This document shows, piece after piece, positions 1 through 11,100 of a stretch of DNA of 64,000 bases. Each line of letters opens with the position of its first letter. The stretch's first letter is position 1. The notes under the pieces are model-generated. The model was not told the origin of the DNA and did not search any database. It saw only the letters and a program-made list of their open reading frames with translations. This DNA is from Paragorgia papillata. Taxonomy: Eukaryota > Cnidaria > Anthozoa > Scleralcyonacea > Coralliidae. The position numbers and the translations under genes were made by a program. The stretch lies in assembly GCA_035771165.1 (NCBI GenBank), contig JAWNZC010000322.1:8480501-8544500 (forward strand). Direction: 5' to 3'.

Positions 1-118
1 TAATAACGTAAAATTTCAAGTGCATGATAAATTTATATTTCATAAGTCAAATCCAACGTAAAAAATGCATTTATTTTTAGTCAAACTACAATCGTGTAAC
101 ACAACTGATAAAATACTC

Positions 119-642
119 TTTTTTTTTAACTGGAAATCTTGTCAAATTGAAAATAGAGCATCGACATTGTCGTAAATGGTAATATGGCGTCGTGCAATGT
201 CGCCATTTCCTGTTTTTATTGCTTGAATATCATAACCTTAGTGTTTTTTAGTGGTAGTAATGATTCGGGAAAACTCGGGTTCATATTTCCTAAAGAAAAT
301 TAAACATCGGAATATATCGGAATGAAATCGGAAATAAGTCTGACAGCCTTCAAAGGAAGAATATGAGCGGCCAGCTCATCTTTTTTTTTAACTGGAAATC
401 TTGTCAAATTCAAAATAGAGCATCGACATTGTCGTAAATGGTAATATGGCGTCATGCAATGTCGCCATTTCCTGTTTTTATTGCTTGAATATCATAACCT
501 TAGTGTTTTTTAGTGGTAGTAATGATTCGGGAAAACTCGGGTTCATATTTCCTAAAGAAAATTAAACATCGGAATATATCGGAATGAAATCGGAAATATG
601 TCTGACAGCCTTCAAAGGAAGAATATGAGCGGCCAGCTCATC
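119..642. repeat. Tandem duplication, two 262-bp copies
   Basis: Positions 119-380 and 381-642 are head-to-tail copies with a 262-bp period. I see only about three substitutions between them (for example GTCGTGC against GTCATGC), so the duplication is young. No coding signal is evident in the unit. Confidence 0.93.
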
Positions 643-1402
643 ATATAGGCATGTCGAGACATCACTAATTCATCTTGCAAAATTTTGAAAGATATCGGTT
701 TATCAAAGCTATAAAAATGTTAATACGATCATAATACACATATTTATCACTTCAATCTTTTGTTCAATTTCACAAAAGGTATATTTTAGGGTTTATAACC
801 ACAAAAAAAAGAACTTAGCTCAAAATATCCTTAAAAACTAGGTGGAGCTCCAAAGATTTCAAACATTTATATTTCCTTATTTAATTACTCAGAGTTTTTC
901 GAGGACACTTTGTTGTCCTGTTCAGTTCACTATTTTCTACTTTATGGAGAAAAAAACAAAGTTATTTTCGACGTGCATAATTTGATCTTTAATAGCGCGA
1001 AGCACTTTAAAGTGCTTAAGAACAGAAAATGAACTGTTTTGAAATCATTTGAACCAATGGTAAACAAAACACAATGCATGATCAACTAGAATTAGTTGCT
1101 GGATTCAAATGCTGGTGGTACACATTTTACCAAGAGTGGACATTGGATATGGAGATATAAACAGCAGTCGTTTCATGACAATATTTTAAAGAGATTTTTA
1201 ATAGTCAAATATGAAACAATCAAGAAAGATAACCGAATTCAAAATAACCATAGTTATATTAATTAATAGCAGCAACTATAGTAGAATGACTAATATTTAA
1301 TTTAAGAAGTCAAACTTCAATATACGTTAACGTTATACATATTAAATATACCATATGGATTGAATTTATAGATTTGGAACCCAAATTAGTCTCTTCTTCT
1401 TC
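643..1402. other. Non-coding, nothing recognised
   Basis: AT-rich sequence with no ORF of note, no repeat structure seen by eye and no recognisable RNA. Confidence 0.5.
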
Positions 1403-2400
1403 TTATGCTGTCCATCGATTACCGATGACTAGATGAGGTGTTTGAGTCTCCGATGCATGTAGTAATAAGCCTCTTGCACTATGAAACGAACGGCTGCACT
1501 GCTCACAGGAATCATCTGGATTTCCTGGATTGTTTCTGATGAAGTGCCTTCGTGATGCGTCATCAGCTCTTCTTTTTTCGATGTTTTCCATGCCAGCCCC
1601 GATAACCTTCCTCCACTCTTGTCGATTTTGAGCAGTTTCTTCCCATTTACTCACATTAATCCCAGCAGCCTTCATATGTCTTTTCATGACATCTTTGAAG
1701 CCAAGCTTCTGACCTCCTCTGAGTCTGGTTCCATGAGCAAGCTCTCCGTACAACAGGATGCGTGGTATTCGATCCTGTTGCATACGAAGGACATGACCAG
1801 CCCACCTGAGTTGGTGTGCTGCTAAGAGAGCTTCGACACTCACCATGCTGGCCCTTCTGAGCACTTCCACGTTTGTGATGTGGTCCTGCCACTTTATTCC
1901 CAGTATTCTCCTCAGGTGTCTCATCTGTACGGAGTTCAGTTTCTTGATGTGGCTGCGATAAAGGGTGTACGTTTCAGCGGAGTAGAGAAGCACAGGTAGG
2001 ACGACTGCTCGATAAACCTTGCATTTGGTTGCGGTACGGATTCCTGATTGGGACCAGAGACGTTCCTCTAGTTTTCCAAAGGAACTGCATGCGCTCCGGA
2101 TACGGTTGTGGACCTCTATGTCTACCCGGTTGTCGTGGGATACCGTGCTGCCTAGGTACTTGAAGTTCTGTACCACATTCAATGGAGTACCATCTATCCT
2201 GATTATTGGATCTTCACTCGCACTGGCATCCGGCGCTGGTTGATACAGAACTTCTGTTTTGGTGATATTAACCTTAAGCCCCATTTCTTTTGATGCTGCA
2301 ACAAATTTATCCACTGTATTTTGCATATCTATCAAGCTAAATTGTAGCTCATTGTTAACCGATGTGATGTTCGCCGCGTCTCCAGACAGTATAATTCTAG
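1403..2400 (-). mobile_element. LINE reverse transcriptase C-terminal fragment with zinc finger
   Basis: A 5'-truncated non-LTR retrotransposon remnant. The open frame runs through 2335 to about 2395; its start resembles the residues just after the catalytic FADD box (here degraded to GDAA). It then shows the standard thumb-region landmarks: KTEVLYQPAP, FKYLGSTVS, VYRAVVLPVLLYSAETY, MRHLRRILGI.WQDHITN and LRWAGHVLRM. The last 40 residues contain a C2H2-like finger (CEQCSRSFHSARGLLLH) that follows the reverse transcriptase in some animal LINE families. The frame is intact for about 310 codons, so the insertion is not very old. It lacks the endonuclease and the palm domain and cannot be autonomous. 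Confidence 0.9.
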
Positions 2401-2504
2401 GGACTATGTTTTAATAGATTAAAAAAGCTGAAAATGACGCCAATGGCGGAAAATGACCATACTCTGCACTTATTAGTTATATATATATATAAGAGTTATA
2501 TTCT

Positions 2505-2660
2505 TGGGTTTCACCCACGTGACCGACAGCCATATTGGATTGCTAAAATAGGAAATTTGTGAATAAGAATAGAGCTAAATCCCAATGGGATTCATTTAGG
2601 ACACAAATATGGCCGCCGTTTTATTGTTTTGGGGCACAAAATATGGCCGCCGTGACGTCA
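2505..2660 (+). repeat. Dispersed repeat, copy 1 (other copy near 46930-47075)
   Basis: Shares a TTTCAC.CACGTGA start, GCCATATTGG, an AATAAGAATAGAG.TAAATCCC core and a TATGGCCGCC end with the reverse complement of about 46930-47075. It is probably a short non-autonomous element. Confidence 0.6.
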
Positions 2661-2669
2661 CGTGAAAGC

Positions 2670-2755
2670 CACCAATACCGAGGATGGAAGCTTTATGCCA
2701 GATACATACCCCGAGGGAATGTATCTGGCATAAAGCCGACATCCGAGGTATATAA
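2670..2755. repeat. Short inverted repeat (hairpin)
   Basis: The arms CTTTATGCCAGATACAT and ATGTATCTGGCATAAAG (2691-2735) are perfect complements. Imperfect pairing continues outwards through CCGAGGATG and CATCCGAGG. Confidence 0.8.
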
Positions 2756-3407
2756 CTTACTTATTTAATAGTTGAAGAGGTTTTCTAAATACATCAATTA
2801 CCAAATGTGGCCATGCATCGTGTGTGTAAAGGCTGACAATTTTTTACGGTAACTATCTTTATTTGAAATGCAATCGCCATTTATATATCTAAACCTCTTT
2901 CAGTGTAAATCATTACAAGCGCTTCACGTGATCTTTTATGCAAAAGTAAGACAGATTGTTTTGTTTTAAATAACAATTGGATATGACCGGCTCAATGATT
3001 ATACCAGTGATCTAATGCAAATTCACGCAATAAACTATTATTAGATAGTTGTCTATAATAACAACAACAGTGTAGACATGCGCATTGATTTAGTATTAGT
3101 CCCACATTTTATGTTCTAGGCAAACTGTAATAAATTATTGAGATAACAGACCAGTTACACAATGAAAGTTTGCCTCTCGTTTAGGGCGCTACCGCTACAG
3201 GCAAACGCTTGTCTCTACTTCTCGATTGGGAGCGCTACCAGTGTACTCTACTCGAGATGGTTTAGGCAAGGTCCCCCCGTTGCATTGGGCAATGATATTG
3301 CTTATTTGCAAATTCACGGGATGTATCTATATATACTGGTAAGAGTTTTCATACATGACGATTTCGAATGATTATTGTGGGACAGTGAACACGGGTGGAG
3401 ATTAATA
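2756..3407. other. Non-coding, nothing recognised
   Basis: No coding or structural signal supported; the short open frame at 3162-3371 has no recognisable motif. Confidence 0.5.
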
Positions 3408-3548
3408 TTAAGGTGTTACTCCGAGTGACGAACCATACCGGGCAAGTAGAGAAAACTCTACCTGGCACGGGTTCGAATCCCAGCTGGGCCAAGTAGAGTT
3501 TTCTCCACTTGTCCGGTATGGTTCGTCACTCTGAGTAACACCTTAATA
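3408..3548. repeat. Foldback repeat with a tRNA-like B box in the loop
   Basis: Arms of about 50 nt (TAAGGTGTTACTC.GAGTGACG and its complement) end at 3412 and 3545. The loop contains GGTTCGAATCC (about 3471-3481), a perfect RNA polymerase III B-box consensus. The outer T-stem pairs do not form and no acceptor stem is present, so this is not a tRNA gene. Confidence 0.8.
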
Positions 3549-3557
3549 TTATTGAAT

Positions 3558-3720
3558 CAACATGTTGCAGCAAGTAGAACTGGAGTATACTTTTTTCAAC
3601 AAATTATTTCAAATTGCAACAAAATCATTGTTTGCGTGACAATGTTTAAGGTGGGTGGTAATACGTGCAACAACGCTTTTCAACTTGTTGCGTTGCAAGT
3701 TGAAGCAAAATATTGCCCAG
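3558..3720 (+). repeat. Half copy of the GGTAATACG foldback family
   Basis: Matches one arm of the element at 13863-14178 (AAGTAGAACTGGAGT, CAACAAAATCATTG, TTTAAGGTGGGTGGTAATAC, GCAACAACGCTTTTCAACTTG). The other arm is missing. Confidence 0.75.
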
Positions 3721-3941
3721 ACAGAAACCTGGCAGAGATTCTTTTTTCTCTTTCTTTTCCGCCCGCACTCCCTATGTCCAGCTGACGACTCCGATACATC
3801 TCCGACGATCCCCGAAATCTCCGATTTCCGAAAGAACCTCTGCGGAGAAGAGAGGTGGTGACCCTGTTTAGGATTTTATATTCTCTTAATAGAGCATCCG
3901 AGAAAACAAGATCAAGTTATTGCAAAACAACTGAATTAATG

Positions 3942-3947
3942 TTTATT
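3942..3947 (-). terminator. Candidate PFAS polyadenylation signal
   Basis: AATAAA on the minus strand, about 400 nt past the PFAS stop codon. It is the first canonical hexamer I see downstream, implying a 3' UTR of about 0.4 kb. No transcript evidence is available here. Confidence 0.4.
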
Positions 3948-4067
3948 TAAAGTAAGTGAAAAATAGACGATAACGGTGATATGATACAAAGCCGTACACG
4001 TAAAAAAATACAGAAATAATGAAATGTAAATCATAAAAAAAAAATATGTTCGAATGTATGCATGTAC

Positions 4068-4118
4068 CCTGCGAGCCGGCTCTTGGGTAGGAGCGGGAAG
4101 TGAGAGCCGGCTCGCAGG
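4068..4118. repeat. GC-rich 16-bp perfect hairpin in the PFAS 3' UTR region
   Basis: CCTGCGAGCCGGCTCT at 4068-4083 and its exact complement at 4103-4118, with a 19-nt loop. It lies between the PFAS stop and the candidate poly(A) signal, so it would be in the mRNA. It also resembles the tip of a dispersed GAGCC.GCTC foldback repeat. Confidence 0.85.
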
Positions 4119-4342
4119 CTAGTATGCATGGGGATCTGATTCCATCGTTTGCCTGAAAGAGACTTCTATTTCGTTGATGTATTTCTCAATGTATATTGCA
4201 ATATTCAGATTCAAACAAATATTATCATAAATAAATCTGTAATAAAACCACATAAATAGAAATGTTAATTGCAGTCCCGTATCACGTCTCTAAACCACGA
4301 ACTCTTGTTTGTCGGGTAATTGTGCTCTCTACTGAAAACGAC

Positions 4343-5189
4343 TCAGTCCTCACGTTCATAGCACCAGCCATAAGCATTTTGAAACATACGTAACCAAGGT
4401 GAACATTCCAAATTGACTTTCCACTCTTCCGGCATCCACGGCCATTGCCATAACAACGTACATCGTTCAGGGTGTGGCATCATGGCAAGATGTCGACCAT
4501 CATCTGAACACAAAGCTGCTATCCCACTGGGGGATCCATTGGGATTTAAAGGGTACTGCATCGTCACGGCACCTTCATCATCCACGTAACGAACAGGGGC
4601 GAGATTCTTCTTCAGAACATTACTCAAAATACTTTCATTTTTAAACTGCGCTCTTCCTTCGCCATGCGACACCCAAATCCCCATGGTCGATCCTTCCATG
4701 TCACGCAGCATGATAGCAGGACTGCTTTGTATGTTAACGGTTACAAAACGCGATTCAAAACGCTCAGAAGCATTGTGTGTAAAACAAACGCCCTGTTGGG
4801 TCTGAGACACATTTTCCTCCAATACAACTGACGAATCCTTTCCCACCCATCCAAGAAGAGCCATCAGCTGACAACCATTACAAACACCAAGACTAAACGT
4901 ATCGTTGCGAGCAAGAAATGTGTTGAACTGTCTTCGACATTCCTCGTTGAAAAGAGAAACTGCAGCCCAACCCTTGGCCGAACCAAGAACATCAGCAAAA
5001 CTAAAACCACCAACGAACACGATGCCACGGAACTGATCTAAGGACATTTTGCCAGTACAGATATCTTGCATGTTTACATCCCATACTTCGAAACCGACCA
5101 TCACCAAACTTGCAATCATCTCACGGTCTCCATTGCTACCTTCTTCACGAATAACAGCAACTTTTGGGATGTCTTTATCTGTTTCAGTT
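4343..5189 (-). CDS. PFAS: PFAS exon 12 (glutaminase domain, stop)
   Basis: Follows an acceptor TTTATAG and starts with the third base of an Arg codon. It encodes KVAVIREEGSNGDREM, the nucleophile elbow FSLGVCNGCQ (Cys-1181) and MPHPER (His-1317, Glu-1319), and ends YEREDx with TGA at 4345-4343. This is the complete class I amidotransferase domain that supplies ammonia from glutamine. Confidence 0.97.
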
Positions 5190-8100
5190 CTATAAACAAT
5201 ATTATAAAAATATAAAAAAGTTTATTCTCATAAAAAAACATTGCACTTACGGTTGTACCTTGCGGATTAAGATGACTCCCTATAGTATCTACATAATGCC
5301 TAACTATATACTGTAGCGTAGGATAGCGTAGTTTTTTAGTTGTGGTATGTATTCATCAAATTCTCCAGTATGATTAGCACCACATTCGATAAAAAACACA
5401 TTTTTGTTTTTATTACTCGGGCTACCTGTGGTAGACGGGTCTAGGTTTCGGCTCCGTTATTTTTATTATTATTTTTTTGTCTATGTTTCGAAATGGCAAT
5501 CATTACGTCATCCCGTCAGGCTTTGGGAAACTGATGCGTGCTAAAATTTCATACGTTCTTTCTATAAATCTTCGCTTTCCTGATGTCTGATCAAGTTGTT
5601 TGAAGTGAAGTGTTCTTTCTTGGACATGTTCAGTGTGTTCACAGACGTAGTTATTGTTCAGTAATTTCGCTGGCAGGTACTGTATCTTGATACAATCGCT
5701 GATTAAACATGATCGTGCTGTGTTGATATTTAACACCCGAAGGGACTCGACATATGAACGCTGTGTGGAAATATTACCCTAAATACAGGCAATAGTGTTT
5801 TGTGTATTGCGAATTGTGTTTTCTATCGGAGAATTAGATAGTGCTTTGACTATTTTCGGTGACGAATGACGTTTAGACTTGCTGACAAAGTTTGTCCAAG
5901 AAGACAGAATAGACGAAGTTATTACAGACGCGAAAAAATGCCGTGTTGACATCAGTATACTTGAGGGCGAGAGACACAAGAAAGGGCCACAGTATATTAA
6001 AAGAACATACGTGCTGTTTACCTAGTAAGCGCTTTCTCCTGTTTGTTGACATTGATCACGACAGTATCTTTATATTTTTGCATATTATTTATGTGCTTTA
6101 TTACTAAACGATTTTTATATTTGTTGCTGAGTAGGAAACTTGTATACAGATGTATGTTCTGTGTACCATGTGAGTAGGAAACTTGTATACAAATGTATGT
6201 TCTGTGTACCATGTGTTTTTACTGACTGTTGCTTGTCTTTGAGTTTGAGATCGGCAATGGACAGTAGTCTTATTGATCCATTAGGATTTATACTCAATGT
6301 TGTAAGTGCTTTGAACCTTTGAGTATGTAATTTTGTCACAAGTATGTTTAATAGCCATATCTTGATGTTCATTTTGATATAAATTTTGATGCATAGATTG
6401 AGTATTAAGATATTCATCATAGAAACAACTTTGAACCAGTATCTCATATATAGAACCTCATATCTATACAGTAATACTTTAATGACATATTGGCCATTAT
6501 AAAGTGTGTGTATAGAGAGAAATTAGAGTGTCTGACATTAACTACAGTACTAGCACTGCAGAGTTGAAGAGCCTTCCCAACATGCTCTAAAGCAAAAACA
6601 TGGAATCAGGATTCATGTTGTATGAGGATATTGCACAGCATATAGATGTGGGGTGCGAGTATATTTTACTAGTCACCTATTGCATATTTGCTAGTGCATC
6701 TGTACCGGCCCACTCCCAGTCTCCCACCTCTTTGCTCGCGCGTTATAGAGACCTCTGCACTTTCCAGTAGCCCGAGTGAACACCTGACCCAGGTGTCTTG
6801 TTTACTTTGAATAATTGTTTCTGCTATTTCTGGTGTTTTTCTTCTTCAAACTTCGCAGTCTTGAGGACGTTGTTTGAGAAATATTTTATTACAAAATAAA
6901 TGTCGGGTTGTTCAGATCGTTTTCTTAATATCACCAAATTTAACGAGCATATCAAAATTGGTATCATGTTCACTACGTTCAACGGAGATTGATTCAATAA
7001 TAAATATAGTGGCAAATATAAAAAAAATTCAAAATAAATAGTTTGAAATTCTTGGAAATAAAACAATGTGTTTCAGCAAACGTGTTGCGTACTGTGCTGT
7101 TACGATATATACAGCTATGTATAAAAGTGGTAAACTGATCAGTTCAACGCTGATGTTTCGGGTCAAAGCCCTCATCAAATTTACTATGATGAAAAACTTG
7201 ACATGATAAAGGACAGGTTCAAAACGTCAGTATTTCGATCTAAAATATCAGCAGTTCAATGCATTTACGATTTTGCATGTAAAGTATTTAATTGTTATTT
7301 TTGAAACTTTCAATTTCCTGGCATTTTAACCTTATTAAGCCGAACTTCAGTTTTTAGTTCATTATGTATACCAGTTTAGTCTTTAAATATTCGACCCGAC
7401 TCTTGCTTAATTTTAAAATGGTGAATATAAGCTTACCTCGAAGAAACTTTAGACGGATTAAATGACAGAGAGTAACGAGGGGTTTTGCGGCGAGAAAGAT
7501 TAGATTCTTCTTCAGTCACACATTTTGGATTGGATTGTAATCTTTCTAGTTGAAAACTTGTTGCTTCCCAAACATCTCGCAGTGTGGTCATTTTATCTTC
7601 TAAAACGACGACATCGTTAACAGAAACGGTAACAACTCCTTGTTCGGCAAAAAGACCTGTGTGGCCAATCTTCTGACAAACCAGTCCAGCATCGATATAG
7701 GTTTTGCACACCATATCAGCATTGTGGTTTGCAACTTCCAATACAACACCGAGCTCCTCAGCAAACAGTACACTCAATGATTCGTTGTCGTCTTCTTTCA
7801 AGCCAGACTCTACGGTATCAGTGCTAACATTCAATGTCAGTCCACAATTTCCAGCGAAAGCCATTTCGAGAAGAGTAGTTATCAAACCACCGTCACTGAC
7901 ATCATGACCAGAAGAAATAAGTCGTCTTGATATGAGCTCTTGTGTCACAACAAAACATTTTGATAACATCTAAAATAATAACAAACATTGCTTAACTTTC
8001 TGTAAGAAAGTTTTAAAGGAAGTATTAATCCTTTCATTCCCACCCTGCTGAGAGGTATCCCCTTGACGAGTAAAATCGTCTGGTGTCAGACAGAGTAAAA

Positions 8101-11100
8101 TACTCAAAGTGCCAAATGGCACTCTTGCATGGGAGTAAAGGGTTAAGGTCACTGATCTCTATACAACTGGATTGCTCATCCTTTATGATCAACAGTAAAC
8201 ATATTGAAGCCACTGGTGGCCATACTGGTACTCCACGTCCAGCGTATCTTGCGGGCTTAAGAGTAGTAAGAGTTTACCGGGAGAGTCGTAAAAGTCGTAA
8301 AACAATTCTCATGCATATGGCAATTTACTGTTACTACATGCAGAAAAACAGGAGATACAAGCGAATACAGTCCGAAATTGTCAACAACGTACTCCAAGGC
8401 TTTGTAAAGACTTATGCTTTAATAACAAAGTTTAAGGTATATAGATAGTTTTATAATGAAGTTATTGACTGATTTCGTTGGTTTTTTACGAGTTTTGTGA
8501 TATAGGCAGGTTTATCGATTAACGAGCAGAGTAAAAAACTACAAAATAACACGTTTTACTGCTAAATAATACCAACAAATGGAAAAATTAAGCTTTTAAA
8601 CCTTTTACAGTGTTCTTTGTTTGATACCAATGGCAGAAATAATTTTAATGTGGCTTTTTTCGCCTCTATTCTTGCTACTAAACATACAATTTTCCGTGGC
8701 AGCCATCTTTGTACTCCAAATTCGTCATCTCCGCTGGCTTCATTTTTGGAGCCGGATTAGCAATCCAGTTTATATAGAGATCAGTGGTTAAGACTAAAGC
8801 ACGACGTACGTCTGTCGTCAGCACCACTATTTCTCCTAACACCGAAGCTATATGATTAATAAAAACACCAAAAAACGCGACGGCATAAGGCCCATATAAA
8901 TCCTTTCATATTTTATAGTAAATGCTCGATTTTATAGTAAATACTCGACCGCGGCGCTTGTTTAGTTATTGTAACCTTTTGCATGGGGTGCTACAGATAG
9001 CGGTTAACAGGGTTAAAAACGTAATGAATCAAGAACGAAAAATCTCAGACCCAGCCGTAAAGAGCGATGTAATACGAACAAACGAACAAGACAAACCATA
9101 AAGCGCTGCTAACTCGTGACTCGTTAGGGCACCGCAATATTATTTTCAAAATCAAATCCGACTATTTCAAAAACCTTAACATAATGGCGACCTCTTTAAC
9201 AGGGCTTGCAAACAAGACTACTCTCATTTTGAATAATTTAAAGTTTCGAGTAATTTATCTGTTTCAGCATGCACGAGAATGTACGGCCCTTATTTAATTA
9301 CTCTACAGTGTGCATGCAGTTATTCAAGGTCAGCGAATCAAGCATACACAGTATCTTGAATATTAAGATTTTCATCATACCTCTGGTTGATCTAAGTCAG
9401 GTGATACATCACCAATTTGGTTGAAAACCTGCGCCAAGGCACTACCTCCAAGTCTGCAGTACTTATCACTGAGCCTCACATAGATGATTGTTCCTTTGCC
9501 ACCATAATGCTTCAAATCAGGCGTTACTGTTGCCGTAACATCTGGACATGGTGCATAAACTGAAACAACAAGGGATCCAGGCGCCTTGACAGTATTTTCA
9601 CCAACTCGCGCTGCCATGCTCAAGGAGTCTTTACCACCATCGATAGCAACACCAAGTGTCGCCATTGCGTCACAAACAGACCGACAAGCGTCATACAAGG
9701 CGGCCCCTTCGCCAGGGAGCTTGGCTGGCCACATCCAGTTAGCACTACACTTAACATCCTATAAGACAAATACACATAGTTGAATGATATGTGTTTTACT
9801 TAACATCTTATAACACAGAAACACTTCAATATTCATTCAATGAGTGCTGCGCGTGCGTAGTGAAAATTATATAGGGAATTAAAGTGGTGGGGCACACAAG
9901 TGAATGTAAGAGGGAAAGGCGGAGGGAGGGAAGATTAGTGATTCAAATATATAGTTTTTTTGCCAAAATTTTGTCCATAATTTCCGATTTTTGGAATCTA
10001 TCGCATAGATTAACTCAGTGAAATAATTAAGGATTAAAGCACTCGCGTGAGCGTTTTACCGGGATTTACATCCACGAACGTGAAATTAAATAGTGCTGGA
10101 GGGCTGAGGTTGAGGCGAAGCCGAGTGCAGTATTTAATTTCGAGTTCCTTGTTAGTGAACACGTGGATGTAAATCCCGATGAAACACGAACAAAGAGTGC
10201 TTTAAGATGATTAATAGTGCTGGATATGAAATTTACGCTTGCGAAATGGGTGACAATCTCGCTGTACATTTACAAGGTATACTAGTTTACCTCAGAAAAT
10301 TGTAATATTCCAAGCTGTTTAATCTTTTGTTGCCAAAAACTTGGCAACCGTGCATTAATTTCCATGTGTTATAACATTTACTGCACGATTAATAACGCAT
10401 GGAGAGCGTTGCCATGACATAACAGGGTTTCACGTGGTGCAAATTATCCAATCAGAACTCACAAAATACACCAGTGTTGGAAAATTGAATATTAATATTG
10501 CTTATTTTATTATAGACTTTTTATGGAACACCAATTTCTTTTTGTCAACTAACAAATGAGGGAGTAAAAAATGGGTCTACAACACCCCAAGACACTTCAA
10601 GTTTACAAGAAATATACGCGTGCAGTAGCTACACTTTACAAAAGATAAAACCTAAAGATCAAACCCTTGCAGTAAAAACAATAATGGTTACTACCTTCAA
10701 CGCGAAAGCATACTAAACACATGAGTGCGATCAGGCATTTTACACCTTCGATTGTCACTCAAATGCAGAGCAGGCAAGAGCTCGGGAGCTGGTGCCATCT
10801 TTGAAATAGAAAGTCTTGAACTCGAGTATACAAGTGGGCGCTAATCTGTCAGAGTTTCTCAAGTACTGATAAATTGGATAAAATGAAATCTCATGTTATT
10901 ATTTTCATTCATGCATTTTAACTATACACTACTGTAGTTACAGAAGCAAATGTTGATTCGTAAATATATGGCAAATGTTGACCATTTAGTGGCTCGATTT
11001 GGGAGCGGTTTGGAGGAGAGTCTGACCTTAAAAATACTACAACAGAGAACAGAGAAAACTCAAACTCTGAATATTTAAAATGAGAAAATAGGTTTTAGCT

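Noticed and set aside
1619..2243. Several plus- and minus-strand frames over the LINE fragment
   Set aside because: They are shadows of the reverse transcriptase frame.
3420..3495. tRNA gene suggested by GGTTCGAATCC
   Set aside because: T-stem and acceptor stem do not pair; the segment is part of a palindrome.
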